DNA from: Mycolicibacter minnesotensis
GTDB taxonomy: Bacteria > Actinomycetota > Actinomycetes > Mycobacteriales > Mycobacteriaceae
Length of the DNA: 64,000 nucleotides
Assembly: GCF_010731755.1 (NCBI RefSeq)
Contig: NZ_AP022589.1
Location: forward strand, 2,108,001-2,172,000
Direction of reading: 5' to 3'
Below, in pieces: positions 1 to 11,244 of this stretch (its first letter is position 1; every line of letters begins with the position of its first letter). The notes beneath the pieces are model-generated. The model did no database searches and was not told the DNA's origin. It saw only the letters and a program-made list of their open reading frames with translations. The position numbers and the translations under genes are program-made.

Positions 1-104
1 AACGGCGGTACTCATGTACAAGGTGTAGCCCCAGCCGATTTCATCGGTGTTACCGACCGATTTCCGAATAGTTGCTCCATCGGGTCGGTGGCGTCCATCA
101 CGCA

Positions 105-1508
105 TCACGCCGACACCTTCTCGGGGTCCTGCGCACCAGCGGCCCGATGGGAGCCTCGTGCCAGCGGAGGCCGGCGGACGTACATCACCCATGTCAGTCC
201 CGCAGCCGCGCAGTAGGACGCCAGGAACACCCAGAACGCCGGTGTCTCGCTTCCGAAGCTGGCGTATGCCTGCCGCAGAATCAGGTTGATGGCCACCCCG
301 CCGAGTGCACCGACCGCGGTGGAGAACCCGATCAGTGCACCAGAATGCGAACGGGACCAATGGCGACGTTCCGCTTCAGTGGCAGCCAGTGAGCGGCTTC
401 GGGCCTCGAAGATCGACGGAATCATCTTCAGCACGGACCCGTTTCCCATCCCGGCCAGAACGAACAGCACCATGAAAGCCGCGATGTAGAACACGATCGT
501 CGAGGTAGCAGCGCGACTGTTGTGGTCATCGATGGTGCTGGTGACGACCAGCACCGCAGAGGCCACGATCATGCCGAGGAACACCACCAGGGTTACCCGC
601 CCGCCACCACGGCGGTCGGCCACCCGACCACCGTAGATGCGGGATAGGGCGCCCAATAGGGGCCCCAGAAAAGCGATTCGGGCGGCGTAGAGCGCCGCCT
701 CGGCGGGGCTGTGGCCGGCTTTCTCGAAGGTGGCGTGCAGTACCTGGGCGAAGGCGAAGGCGAATCCGATGAACGAGCCGAAAGCTGCGCAGTACAACGC
801 CGAAACGATCCAGCTGTCGGGGACTGACAGAATCGATCGGATGCCGCCCACCTCTTGCCCGCCGTGGTCGAGGTTGTCCATCCACAGCGCAGAACAGACG
901 CCGATCACGGCCAGCAGTACCAGGTAGATCGCGCACACCAGTTCGGGCTTGGTGTTGCCGACTGTGGCCAGTACCAACAGGCCGACCAGCTGGATGGCGG
1001 CGACCCCGAGGTTGCCTATGCCGCCGCACAGCCCGAGGGCGACGCCTTTGAGTCGTTGCGGGTAGAAGGCGTCGACGTTGGCCAGCGCCGCGGCGTAGTT
1101 GCCGCCGCCCAATCCGGTCAGCGCCGCGCACACCAGATACATCCAGAGCGGTTGACCGGGATTGATGAGCAACAGCAGCGTCCCCACGGTGGGAATCAGG
1201 AGAATCAGCGACGAGAACACCGCCCAGTCTCGGCCGCCGAACTTCGCGTTGGCCCGCACGTACGGAACGCGGGCGCATCCGCCGACCAGAGTGGCGACCG
1301 CCGCCAGCAGAAGTTTGTCACCGGCCTTGATGCCGTAGACGGATTCGGGCATGAACAGCACCACCACCGACCATAACGACCAGATGGAGAACGCGACATG
1401 CGTGCTGGCGGTGGACCAGATGAGGTTGCGTCGCGCGATCGCGGCATTGCCGGCCTCCCAGGCCGCGCAGTCCTCCGGATCGAAATTGCTGATGTGGCGC
1501 TTGGTCAT
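105..1508 (-). CDS. narK3: NarK-family nitrate/nitrite MFS transporter
   Basis: This is a multi-pass membrane protein of 467 aa that should move nitrate and/or nitrite across the cytoplasmic membrane. It shows the two nitrate-signature regions of the NarK/NNP branch of the MFS: a Gly-rich stretch with LTGLGGGNYAAALANVDAFY and GLCGGIGNLG in the first half, and LAGMGNGSVLKMIPSIF in the second. The open frame extends 17 codons further upstream, but the ATG at 1508 is preceded by a GAGGAGA ribosome binding site and gives the usual N-terminus. It lies just downstream, in the same orientation, of an SbtA-like gene. By position and sequence it corresponds to M. tuberculosis NarK3 (Rv0261c); the paralogue name is an inference from synteny. 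Confidence 0.85.
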   Translation of the reverse strand: MTKRHISNFDPEDCAAWEAGNAAIARRNLIWSTASTHVAFSIWSLWSVVVLFMPESVYGIKAGDKLLLAAVATLVGGCARVPYVRANAKFGGRDWAVFSSLILLIPTVGTLLLLINPGQPLWMYLVCAALTGLGGGNYAAALANVDAFYPQRLKGVALGLCGGIGNLGVAAIQLVGLLVLATVGNTKPELVCAIYLVLLAVIGVCSALWMDNLDHGGQEVGGIRSILSVPDSWIVSALYCAAFGSFIGFAFAFAQVLHATFEKAGHSPAEAALYAARIAFLGPLLGALSRIYGGRVADRRGGGRVTLVVFLGMIVASAVLVVTSTIDDHNSRAATSTIVFYIAAFMVLFVLAGMGNGSVLKMIPSIFEARSRSLAATEAERRHWSRSHSGALIGFSTAVGALGGVAINLILRQAYASFGSETPAFWVFLASYCAAAGLTWVMYVRRPPLARGSHRAAGAQDPEKVSA

Positions 1509-1735
1509 ACGGTCTCCTCGGGCTCCGGGACCACCGCTATACGAAGAATCTCGCATCACGATGGACGGAGTGCGAACCTACCGAGCCGATCTGGCAAGCA
1601 GCAGAGCAGAACCTGAAAATGAGATGGACCGCCGACGCCGGAGTGGCCGGCGTCACGTATTTAGCCTAGGCGCAGCGCATTTCGCCTGGCTGAGCAGCTC
1701 AGCGACGAAGCGTTGCGTTCGGTTGGAAACATCTG

Positions 1736-2953
1736 TCAGCTGACTGGAAACCAGCCGTCGACTGCCTTCGCGAACTGGAGATACAGCGGAATTCCGATGG
1801 TCACGTTGTAGGAGAACGTGAGTCCCAGGGAGGCGGCCAGCGGCACCGTGGGACTGGCCTCGGGTATGGCCGCTCGCTGCACCGCGGGTACCGCGATGTA
1901 GGACGCCGCGCCACACAGCACCGCGAACAACACGTAGCTGCCGGTCTCGAAGTGGGTACCGGTAAGCAGGGCATAGATACGGATGATGATGATCCCGCTC
2001 ATCGCAAACAGATTCGGAGCCAACAGTCCGAACGCGATCAATCCGCGACCAGCGCTGCGCAGATCCTGGAGTTTGCGCGACGCCGTCATTCCCATCTCGA
2101 GCAGAAACAGGCACAACATCCCCTGGAATGCCGTCACGAAGACGCGGTCGTCGTCCTCGATGACGGAGGCGCCCTGCAGACGACTGACGAAGCCGATCAT
2201 GATCCCACCGAACAACAGGAACAGTCCTGGGTTGAGCAGCACTTCTCGCGCCAGTGCTCGCGTGCTCGGTGCCGAAGCCGAAGAGGCTGCCGCAGTATCC
2301 GACTCGGTGCCCTCCAGCCTTTCCAGTGAGAGGTCGATCTCGTCTTGAACCCCTTGGGTGTACCGCGTCGAAGCGTTTCCGCCCACCTGGGCGGCCCCGA
2401 CCAGCTGCCGACTGGCCTGCGCGGTGTAGCCGGGCTCGTCGGCCATGTTGCCCAAAGCGTCCACGCCGCGCTCCCGAATCCGCGCGACCAGGATCAGGGC
2501 TACGAGGCAGCCCGGGATCTCCATCACCGCCAGCATCACCGGCATGTACGCGTCGAACGCGATGTCCAACGTGCCGAGCACGCCCACGCAGGTCGCGAAT
2601 GTGCCGGCCGAGTCCGAGCCGTAGTAACCGGCGACCGTGGCCCGATCGATGCGGCGCATGCGGGTCATCCGCGCAAGCAGGCCGTAGGTGACGAATCCGA
2701 TAGTCAGGTTGGTCAGGAAACCCAGCACGATGAGCCCCAGAACGCCACCGATCTTCGATGTGTCGAGCGTGGCGAGCTCTTCACCGCCACGCCAGCCGAT
2801 GGCCACCAGCAAATACAACGTCAGGCCCTGATACAGCACCTGCGGGAACTCGAACTTGATCCGCAGCAGGGGGATGAGGAACCCCATGTAGAAGAAAAGC
2901 AGCAGGGGCTTGAACAAGTTGTGGGTGAAGTTGTGCCAGAACTCGTACAGCAT
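1736..2953 (-). CDS. SbtA-like sodium-dependent bicarbonate transporter family membrane protein
   Basis: A membrane protein of 405 aa resembling the SbtA/DUF897 family of Na+-dependent bicarbonate transporters. The N-terminal helix pattern (LLLFFYMGFLIPLL, then LYLLVAIGWRGGEEL) matches the family's conserved first membrane block with its IGxKGG-like motif. The two membrane halves are separated by a hydrophilic linker around residues 205-250, as expected for this inverted-repeat fold. The ATG at 2953 has GGAGAGA upstream and is preferred to an in-frame start 54 codons earlier, which adds only low-complexity sequence. The substrate is inferred from the family; an anion other than bicarbonate cannot be excluded. 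No P-II-like sbtB partner is seen next to it. Confidence 0.72.
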   Translation of the reverse strand: MLYEFWHNFTHNLFKPLLLFFYMGFLIPLLRIKFEFPQVLYQGLTLYLLVAIGWRGGEELATLDTSKIGGVLGLIVLGFLTNLTIGFVTYGLLARMTRMRRIDRATVAGYYGSDSAGTFATCVGVLGTLDIAFDAYMPVMLAVMEIPGCLVALILVARIRERGVDALGNMADEPGYTAQASRQLVGAAQVGGNASTRYTQGVQDEIDLSLERLEGTESDTAAASSASAPSTRALAREVLLNPGLFLLFGGIMIGFVSRLQGASVIEDDDRVFVTAFQGMLCLFLLEMGMTASRKLQDLRSAGRGLIAFGLLAPNLFAMSGIIIIRIYALLTGTHFETGSYVLFAVLCGAASYIAVPAVQRAAIPEASPTVPLAASLGLTFSYNVTIGIPLYLQFAKAVDGWFPVS

Positions 2954-3395
2954 GTGGTGTCTCTCCAGGGGTTCTTCGTACAGCGGCCAGGGCAAGCCCG
3001 CGACGGTCACACCATAAGTCCCGTTTTGTCGGGCGTCTTGCCGAAGTCGGCCCCTGGAGACGATTGGCAGCAGAGTGGCAGGGAGCCAAAAATTCGGGCC
3101 CCGGGCCCACGTCATCGGTGCCCTGGGTGCGGGGGGCCGGTGGAAGATCTGGCGCGATGAACACGCAGCTCATCGCCGCGGCAGCGTTGTCTCTGGGGAG
3201 AAGCGAACCGTGCATGTGCAGCTCGCAGCAGGATCCCGGGTGAGCCGACTGCAACATTAAGTTAATGAATAATCGTGCCGGTGGGTAGATCCCACGGGTG
3301 ATTCTTATGAACGCTCCAATGATGCGACCGGGCTGGACGGTCTGCCGCCCGGCCACTCGGCGTGCACCGCCCGTCCATCGGGCGTTAACCGAGCG
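2954..3395. promoter_or_regulatory. Non-coding gap upstream of the SbtA-like gene
   Basis: About 440 bases without a convincing gene, and therefore the presumed promoter region of the SbtA-like gene. It contains an AT-rich palindrome, CATTAA-G-TTAATG, at 3255-3267 and a small GTGGG/CCCAC hairpin at 3281-3295. The first could be an operator. I see no RNA gene here. Confidence 0.35.
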
Positions 3396-4843
<1,448 letters not shown>

Positions 4844-4848
4844 GGCGA

Positions 4849-5508
4849 TCACGCGGCCCGGAACTGCACTGATAGGCCCGGCGTCAGCAGTGCGGGGTCG
4901 GGCCGATCCAGGTCCCATAAGACGGCGTCGGTATGGCCGATGATCTGCCAGCCGCCGGGCCACTCACGCGGATAGATACCGCTGAACTGGCCGGCCAGTG
5001 CCACCGAGCCGGCCGGAACCGCGGCCCGCAACTCGGCCCGGCGCGGTACCTGCAGTCGGGGATCCCCGCCGAGCAGATAGGCGAACCCCGGAGTGGAGCC
5101 GCCGAACCCGACCAGCCACGGTGCGGCGGTGTGGGCGTTGATGATCTGGGCGACACTGAGGCCGGTGCGCTGAGCCACCTCGGTCAGGTCCGGCCCGTCG
5201 TAGACGACGTCGATAATCACGTCCGCGGGGCCGTGTGGGGCGCGGGCCGCGCCGGCGTCGGTGTCGACATGCAGGTGTGTCAGCCGATGCCGGATGCCCG
5301 GCAGAAAGCGGGGAGAAGCCACCTTCACCAAAACCGTGTGTGAGGCCGGGACGATGTCGACGACGCCGGGGAAGTCGGCCGAACGCAGCGCCGCAGTCCA
5401 GGCCAGAACGTCGCTGGTGGAGTCGAACTGCAGCAGCAAGGCGCTGTCGCCGTAGTCCAGGATCGCGTCGGTCTTGGTGAAACCCGGGAAGTCCAATGCC
5501 ACGCTCAT
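4849..5508 (-). CDS. pxpB: 5-oxoprolinase subunit PxpB (KipI-like)
   Basis: A 219-aa protein of the KipI/allophanate hydrolase subunit 1 family, partner of PxpC. The family core is clear: [18 protein letters not shown], then [20 protein letters not shown] and the C-terminal GWQIIGHTD. The upstream in-frame extension was rejected because the ATG at 5508 has TACGGT exactly six bases upstream, the layout of a leaderless start, and the protein then has normal length. The gene is followed by pxpC with at most a few bases between them. In Bacillus KipI inhibits a kinase, but next to oplA the oxoprolinase role is far more likely here. Confidence 0.86.
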   Translation of the reverse strand: MSVALDFPGFTKTDAILDYGDSALLLQFDSTSDVLAWTAALRSADFPGVVDIVPASHTVLVKVASPRFLPGIRHRLTHLHVDTDAGAARAPHGPADVIIDVVYDGPDLTEVAQRTGLSVAQIINAHTAAPWLVGFGGSTPGFAYLLGGDPRLQVPRRAELRAAVPAGSVALAGQFSGIYPREWPGGWQIIGHTDAVLWDLDRPDPALLTPGLSVQFRAA

Positions 5509-5604
5509 GCCACGACCGTAGCCCCCAACGGCGTCAAATAGTGACGTAGAACACAATTCTGCGGGGGCTGCCAGAGGGGTCTTACCGAACCTCCAGAGTT
5601 GCGC

Positions 5605-6552
5605 CTAGCCAGTGATCGTGGCGATCAGCGCCGGCAGCTCCCGGGCCACCACCGGATAGCTCAGGGGTGAGGCAAACGCGATGGCGCCTGCCTGCTCCTT
5701 CGTGGTGAAGATGCTGCGCGACTCGTAGGCCGCAATCTCGGGGTCGGCCAACAGCGCCGAGCGCTCGTCGTCGCTATCGGTGGTCCAGATCAGCACATCG
5801 GCGTTGCCCAGTGTCTGCCCGAGCCGATCACCGTCGATCAGCGGCGCAGCGTCGGCGACAGTCAGCCCCATCTGGGCCAGAAATGCCGTGCGCCAACCGG
5901 TGGCGGCGCTCACGGCGCCCCGGTCGAGGCGCCCGGCCAGCAGCAGCACCTTCTTCCCGGCAAACCCGGGGTGCGCGGCGGCAACATCGGTGAACGCGGC
6001 ATCGACACCGTCGACCAGCGACTGCATCTGCTGACCGCGATGCACCGCTGTACCGATGGCGGCGGCCTGAACCTTCCAGGGTTCGAAGAAGGCTTCACCG
6101 CTCGACTGCGGCACGGTCGGTGCTATCGCGGACAGCTTCTGATACGTATCGGCGTCCACGCCGGCATTCGTGGCGATGATCAGATCGGGTTTGAGGTCGG
6201 CGATCGGCTTGACTGCGATCCCCTCAGCCAAGGTCAGCACTACCGGCTTGGCGTCCCCGAGCTGGCGCCGTGCCCAGGGCCAGACTCCGAAAGGCTGATC
6301 CCCGAACCATTCGGTCACCGCGATCGGGACGACGCCCAGGGCCAACAGGTCGTCCTGCCCGGTGTAGCCGGCACAGACCACCCGGCGTGGGGGCTCCGGG
6401 ACGGTCGTCTCGCCGAACAGGTGCTTGATGGTGACCGGTCCGGGCGCCGCGTCGTTGCCGGGCTGGTTCGATGAGCAGGATGTCAGCAGTGCGGCGGCAC
6501 CAGCCGCGCCGCAGAGGCCGAAGAAGCCGCGCCGGCTCCACTGGTCGGACAT
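5605..6552 (-). CDS. fecB2: Iron-siderophore-type ABC transporter substrate-binding lipoprotein
   Basis: An exported lipoprotein of 315 aa of the FhuD/FecB periplasmic-binding superfamily. The N-terminus has a twin-arginine-like SRRGFFG at residues 6-12, a hydrophobic stretch and a lipobox LTSC with the acylated Cys at residue 26. The body has the class III binding-protein pattern (PRRVVCAGYTGQDDLLALGV, then LKPDLIIATN). It may bind ferric siderophore or haem-type ligands. It corresponds by sequence and place to M. tuberculosis FecB2 (Rv0265c). No permease or ATPase gene is adjacent, so it must work with a transporter encoded elsewhere. TAATCT six bases before the ATG suggests it can be transcribed leaderless, separately from oplA. 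Confidence 0.8.
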   Translation of the reverse strand: MSDQWSRRGFFGLCGAAGAAALLTSCSSNQPGNDAAPGPVTIKHLFGETTVPEPPRRVVCAGYTGQDDLLALGVVPIAVTEWFGDQPFGVWPWARRQLGDAKPVVLTLAEGIAVKPIADLKPDLIIATNAGVDADTYQKLSAIAPTVPQSSGEAFFEPWKVQAAAIGTAVHRGQQMQSLVDGVDAAFTDVAAAHPGFAGKKVLLLAGRLDRGAVSAATGWRTAFLAQMGLTVADAAPLIDGDRLGQTLGNADVLIWTTDSDDERSALLADPEIAAYESRSIFTTKEQAGAIAFASPLSYPVVARELPALIATITG

Positions 6553-6571
6553 CGCGTGAGATTAACTCCGA

Positions 6572-9500
6572 TCAGCGGGGCTCGCCATACCCGCCACCGC
6601 CCGGAGTTTCGATCACCAGCACGTCCCCGTGGAAAACGTCGACGGAATCGCATCCGGCCAACTCGGTCACGGTGCCGTCGGCGCGTTCCACGCGGTTGCG
6701 GCCCAACCCTCCGGGCAGGCCGCCTGCCATCCCGTAGGGCGCAACCCGCCGGTGCCCCGTCAGCACGCTGACCGTCATCTGTTCGAGGAACTCGATTCGC
6801 CGCAGCCCGCCATCGCCGCCGCGCCAATGTCCGGTACCGCCACTGCCGTGGCGTATCGAGAACTCGCGCAGTAAGACCGGAAAGCGCATCTCCAGGATCT
6901 CGGGGTCGGTGAGCCGCGAATTAGTCATGTGGGTCTGCACCACCGAGGCGCCGTCGAAGCCTTGTCCTGCGCCGGACCCGGAGCCGAGCGTCTCGTAGTA
7001 CTGGTGGCCGGTGTTGCCGAACGTGACGTTGTTCATGGTTCCCGAGCCTTCGGCCTGCACGCTCAGGGCAGCCAGCAATGCGCCGGTGATGGCTTGGGAG
7101 GTCTCGACGTTGCCGGCTACCACCGCGGCCGGGTACGCGGGCGACAACAGCGTCCCGGCCGGGATCCTGATCTGCAGCGGGCGCAGGCAACCGTCATTGA
7201 TCGGGATGTCGTCGGCCACCAGAGTTCGGAAGACATAGAGCACCGCGGCCGTGGCCACCGAGGACGGCGCATTGAAGTTCGTCGTCAATTGCGTCGACGT
7301 TCCCTCGAAGTCGATGACGGCGCTGCGCGCCGCGCGGTCGACGGCGACGCGTACCGCGATGGTTGCGCCGGAGTCCATCTCATAGTGGAACTCGCCGTCG
7401 TCGAGGGAATCGATGACACGGCGGACGGCTTCTTCGGCGTTGTCCTGCACGTGGCGCATGTAGGCCTGTACGACCTCCAGGCCGAAATGGGCGATCATGG
7501 AATGGATCTCGTCGATGCCCTTGTTGTTGGCGGCGATCTGTGCGCGAAGATCGGCGAGGTTGGTCTCCGGGCTACGCGAGGGATACGTCGCGCCCGCCAG
7601 AAGCGCGCGGGTCGCCTCTTCGCGGAATTGCCCGTCGTCGACCAACAGCCAGTTGTCGAACAGCACGCCCTCCTCGACCACGGAGTGGCTGTCTGCCGGC
7701 ATGGAACCGGGTGTGGTTCCGCCGATCTCGGCGTGGTGACCGCGCGAGGCGACGAAGAACAACACGGGGTCGTCTTCGGTGGCGCAATCGGCGTACACCG
7801 GGGTGACGACAGTGATGTCGGGGAGATGCGTGCCGCCGTGGTACGGATCGTTGACCGCATAGACCTGACCGGGCCGCATGGTCGCGGCCCTGCGCGCGAT
7901 CACTTCCTTGACGGTCGCGCCCATCGAGCCCAGGTGTACCGGGATATGCGGTGCATTGGCCACCAGGTTGCCGTGCGCATCAAACAGCGCGCAGGAGAAG
8001 TCCAGCCGTTCGCGGATGTTCACCGACTGGGAGGTGGCCTCCAATCGGGCGCCCATCTGCTCGGCGATCGCCATGAACAGGTTGTTGAAGATCTCCAGCA
8101 GCACGGGATCGGCCGCGGTGCCCGCCGCGGCCGCTGCGGTGGTGGCGAGCTGTTGCAGCACCAGCTGTCCGTCGGCGGTCAGCTGAGCCTGCCAGCCCTC
8201 ATCGACCACCGTGGTGGCGTTGTCCTCGGCGATGATGGCCGGCCCGGTCACCATGTCGGCGAGCGATTCCCGCCGGTACAGCGGTGCATCGCGCCAGGCG
8301 CCGCCGCTATACAGGCGCACCATGGCGCCGCTGCGGCCGGACGTGGTGCTGCCGCCTGGCTGGAACAACTCGGGTTGCGCGGTGAGCCCTGTTGCCTCGA
8401 CGGCGACCGCCTCGGCGATCAGCGGGCGTTCCATCAGAAACGAGTACATGCTGCGGTGGCTGTCCCCGAAAGCCGTCGTCATCGCGGTCAGGTCACCGAG
8501 CTCGACGGGGATCGAGGTGTCGGTGCCCGCGTAACGCAGGTGCACGCGCCGGATGATTCGGATTCGCTCGGGCGAGACATCCTGGGCGGCAAGCTCGTTG
8601 CGCGCCTGTCGTTCCAGGTCGTCGGCGACGTTGCCTAGTTCGGCGAGGTTCTCGGCCTCCAGCGGTATCTCTGTCGCGCGTTCACGAATCACCGTGGTGT
8701 CGGCCAGTCCGATCCCGAGTGCGGAGAGCACCCCCGCCATGGGCGGCACCAGCACCGTGCGGATACCGAGTTCGTCGGCGACCGCGCAGGCGTGCTGCCC
8801 CCCGGCTCCGCCGAAGGTGGTCAGGGCGTAGCGGGTGATGTCGTGGCCCTTGGCCACCGAGATCTTCTTGACGGCATTGGCCATGTTCGCCACGGCGATG
8901 CGCAGGAATCCCTCGGCCACCTGTTCGGGACTGCGCGCGTCGCCGGTGGCGATGCTGATTTCGTTGGCCAAGGCGGCAAAGGACCGCTCGACGGTCGCGG
9001 CATCCAGCGGCTGGTCGCCGGCGTCGCCGAACACGGCCGGGAAGTGGGCGGACTGGATCCGACCGAGCATCACGTTGGCATCGGTGACGGTCAAGGGACC
9101 GCCGCGCCGGTAGCAGGCCGGTCCGGGGTTGGCGCCGGCGGACTCCGGGCCCACCCGATACCGACTTCCGTCGAAGTGCAGGATCGAGCCGCCGCCCGCC
9201 GCGACCGTATGGATGTGCAGCATCGGTGCCCGCAGCCGCACCCCGGCAACCTCGGTGGTGAACACCCGCTCGTATCCGCCGGTGGCCACGCTGTAGTGCG
9301 ACACGTCGGTGGAAGTGCCGCCCATGTCGAACCCGATCACCGAGTCGAAGCCGGCCAGCGCCGACATGCGGACCATGCCGACGATCCCGCCGGCGGGCCC
9401 GGACAGGATCGCGTCTTTGCCGCGGAAGTGATCTGCGGCCGCCAGGCCGCCGTTGGACTGCATGAACATCAGCCGCACGTCGGTCAGCTGGTCGGCCACC

Positions 9501-10174
9501 TGCGCCACGTAGCGGCGCAGTACCGGTGACAGGTAGGCGTCGACGACGGCGGTGTCGCCACGGGGAATCAATTTGGGTAGTGGACTGGCCTCGCACGACA
9601 GGGAGACCTGGGTGAATCCGATCCGGCGGGCGAGCTCGGCGATCGCCTTCTCATGCGCGGCATTGCGGTAGCTGTGCAGGCACACCACCGCGCACGCGGC
9701 GATACCGTCTGCGTGGGCGGCGCGTAGTGGCCCCGCCAATGCCTCCAGGTCGGGTGTCTGCAATACGGTCCCGTCGGCGGTGATGCGTTCGTCGACCTCG
9801 ATGGTGCGTTCGTAGAGTTGCTCGGGCGCCACGATGTGCCGGTCGAAGATGCGCGGCCGATTCTGATAGGCGATCCGCAGCGCGTCGCCGAAGCCCCGCG
9901 TGATGATCAGCAGGGTGCGCTCGCCGGCGCGCTCAAGCAGCGCATTGGTGGCCACCGTGGTGCCCATCCGCACCGAGTCGATCAGCCCGGTCGGAATCGG
10001 CGCGGTGTCGTCGAGCTGCAGCAGCGCACGGATTCCGGCCACGGCAGCGTCGCGGTAGTTGCCGGGGTTCTCCGAGAGGAGCTTGTGGGTGAGCAGGTGG
10101 CCGTCGGGGTGGCGGGCCACGATGTCGGTGAACGTGCCGCCCCGGTCGATCCAGAACTGCCAGGTAGCCGACAC
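6572..10174 (-). CDS. oplA: ATP-dependent 5-oxoprolinase, HyuA-HyuB fusion
   Basis: A cytoplasmic enzyme of 1200 aa joining the two hydantoinase/oxoprolinase halves in one chain. The HyuA-like half opens with [18 protein letters not shown] and continues with [11 protein letters not shown] and the ATP-binding [14 protein letters not shown]. The HyuB-like half (from about residue 690) has IREREDF-type sequence, [26 protein letters not shown] and a Gly-rich C-terminus. This length matches eukaryotic-type 5-oxoprolinase and M. tuberculosis OplA. It hydrolyses 5-oxo-L-proline to glutamate with ATP, in glutathione-like or pyroglutamate salvage. The start is a GTG, 3 nt after the stop of the XRE-TetR regulator, so the two are probably co-transcribed. 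Confidence 0.9.
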   Translation of the reverse strand: MSATWQFWIDRGGTFTDIVARHPDGHLLTHKLLSENPGNYRDAAVAGIRALLQLDDTAPIPTGLIDSVRMGTTVATNALLERAGERTLLIITRGFGDALRIAYQNRPRIFDRHIVAPEQLYERTIEVDERITADGTVLQTPDLEALAGPLRAAHADGIAACAVVCLHSYRNAAHEKAIAELARRIGFTQVSLSCEASPLPKLIPRGDTAVVDAYLSPVLRRYVAQVADQLTDVRLMFMQSNGGLAAADHFRGKDAILSGPAGGIVGMVRMSALAGFDSVIGFDMGGTSTDVSHYSVATGGYERVFTTEVAGVRLRAPMLHIHTVAAGGGSILHFDGSRYRVGPESAGANPGPACYRRGGPLTVTDANVMLGRIQSAHFPAVFGDAGDQPLDAATVERSFAALANEISIATGDARSPEQVAEGFLRIAVANMANAVKKISVAKGHDITRYALTTFGGAGGQHACAVADELGIRTVLVPPMAGVLSALGIGLADTTVIRERATEIPLEAENLAELGNVADDLERQARNELAAQDVSPERIRIIRRVHLRYAGTDTSIPVELGDLTAMTTAFGDSHRSMYSFLMERPLIAEAVAVEATGLTAQPELFQPGGSTTSGRSGAMVRLYSGGAWRDAPLYRRESLADMVTGPAIIAEDNATTVVDEGWQAQLTADGQLVLQQLATTAAAAAGTAADPVLLEIFNNLFMAIAEQMGARLEATSQSVNIRERLDFSCALFDAHGNLVANAPHIPVHLGSMGATVKEVIARRAATMRPGQVYAVNDPYHGGTHLPDITVVTPVYADCATEDDPVLFFVASRGHHAEIGGTTPGSMPADSHSVVEEGVLFDNWLLVDDGQFREEATRALLAGATYPSRSPETNLADLRAQIAANNKGIDEIHSMIAHFGLEVVQAYMRHVQDNAEEAVRRVIDSLDDGEFHYEMDSGATIAVRVAVDRAARSAVIDFEGTSTQLTTNFNAPSSVATAAVLYVFRTLVADDIPINDGCLRPLQIRIPAGTLLSPAYPAAVVAGNVETSQAITGALLAALSVQAEGSGTMNNVTFGNTGHQYYETLGSGSGAGQGFDGASVVQTHMTNSRLTDPEILEMRFPVLLREFSIRHGSGGTGHWRGGDGGLRRIEFLEQMTVSVLTGHRRVAPYGMAGGLPGGLGRNRVERADGTVTELAGCDSVDVFHGDVLVIETPGGGGYGEPR

Positions 10175-10177
10175 GGG

Positions 10178-11095
10178 TCACATTCTGCCGTCGATGGGCG
10201 GGGGTGGGGAAGCCAGTCCGGGGCTGCGGTGTCCGGTGAGCAGCGCGACCGCGAAATCGGCGTAGGTGCGTGCGGTTTCTTCCGGCGTGGCGGGGCCGTC
10301 GGCGTTGAACCATTGCGGCAGCGAGGTGCACATGGTCGTGATGGCGCGTCCGGCGATCCGGCGGTTCAGAATGTCGCCGACGTCGACGGCGCACTCCCAT
10401 GCGCAACGGTCGATTGCTGCGTCGAGCATGTGTTGCAGGTGATTTCGCGAGTCCGCGATCCGTTGGCGATTCGCGGCGGTAAGGCTGCGCATCTCGCTGG
10501 CTCCGATGAACGCCAGCTTCTGGCGGTGGGTGTGGAACAGTGCCAGAGCTTCCACGGCCAGGCGCACCTCATCGAGACCGGACGTGGCTTCGGCGCGGGC
10601 GGCGTCGACTCGCCAATGCAGTTCGGTCATCGTCAGGTCGAGGATCGCGACCAGCAGGGTCTGCTTGTCGGGGTAGTGGTGGTAGATCCCGGGAACACTC
10701 ATACCGGCGCGGGCAGAGATGTCCCGCATGGTGCTGCCGTGATAGCCGGTCTGAACGAAGGCGTCGATGGCCGCCGCCAACACGCCGTCCAGCGCCAGGG
10801 GCGGAAAGCGTCTCCAGTCGCGGGGGCCCGCGTCGGCGTCGCCGTCCTGCGCGCGTCGCGGATTGACCGGAGGGCGGGTGACGGTGCCGGCAAGGATCTG
10901 GGCCGGCGTCACGCCGAGAGCTCCGGCGCACTCCTGAAGTCGCGACACCGAGATCCCCGTTTTGCCGTTCTCGATCGCGCTCACCGTGGCGGGGCTGACC
11001 CGAAGGCACTGTGCGAGGTCTCGGACGGTCAGGCCCCGGGCACGGCGTGCGGCGCGGATCGCGGTGCCGCACTGCTGCGAGCCTGCCACCGTCAC
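10178..11095 (-). CDS. Fusion regulator: XRE-type HTH plus TetR-type domain
   Basis: A 305-aa regulator with two DNA-binding modules in one chain. Residues about 8-65 form a Cro/CI-type helix-turn-helix (IRAARRARGLTVRDLAQCLR, then VSPATVSAIENGKTGISVSR). After a linker, residues about 100-150 form a TetR N-terminal HTH (GVLAAAIDAFVQTGYHGSTM, then ISARAGMSVPGIYHHYPDKQ), followed by an all-helical ligand-binding region. It heads the leftward oplA cluster and diverges from an acyl-CoA dehydrogenase gene, so either or both may be targets. A TTCAG-N5-CTGAA palindrome sits 12-26 bases upstream of the start, consistent with autoregulation. The start is GTG at 11095, or an equally possible GTG two codons later. 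Confidence 0.85.
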   Translation of the reverse strand: MTVAGSQQCGTAIRAARRARGLTVRDLAQCLRVSPATVSAIENGKTGISVSRLQECAGALGVTPAQILAGTVTRPPVNPRRAQDGDADAGPRDWRRFPPLALDGVLAAAIDAFVQTGYHGSTMRDISARAGMSVPGIYHHYPDKQTLLVAILDLTMTELHWRVDAARAEATSGLDEVRLAVEALALFHTHRQKLAFIGASEMRSLTAANRQRIADSRNHLQHMLDAAIDRCAWECAVDVGDILNRRIAGRAITTMCTSLPQWFNADGPATPEETARTYADFAVALLTGHRSPGLASPPPPIDGRM

Positions 11096-11106
11096 CTCCG
11101 CTGTTG

Positions 11107-11121
11107 TTCAGGAATACTGAA
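11107..11121. promoter_or_regulatory. Candidate operator TTCAG-N5-CTGAA
   Basis: A perfect 5-bp inverted repeat with a 5-nt spacer in the 149-bp divergent region between the XRE-TetR fusion gene and the acyl-CoA dehydrogenase. On the minus strand a TATAGT hexamer overlaps its outer edge, so a bound repressor would cover the regulator's own promoter. Assignment to this regulator is an inference. Confidence 0.45.
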
Positions 11122-11244
11122 CTATACCGCAGCGGAATCTGCGCCCCTGAACCGTTTTTTGACGGCAAATGCTCCGTTGTGTCACAGTCCGTAGTGTTCG
11201 GGCCGAGTGATCGGTCGGTAAATGCGAGTGGGTGATGGGGTGAC

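Noticed and set aside
3214..3243. Short ORF MCSSQQDPG with a Shine-Dalgarno, resembling a Cys-responsive leader peptide
   Set aside because: It reads rightward, while the genes on both sides are leftward, so there is no downstream gene for it to regulate.
2781..3356. Open frame of 191 codons overlapping the start of the SbtA-like gene
   Set aside because: It runs out of frame through conserved SbtA codons, has no ribosome binding site and no recognisable domain.
6929..8638. Long open frame (569 codons) opposite oplA
   Set aside because: It has no recognisable domain, shows shadow composition, and lies over conserved OplA motifs.
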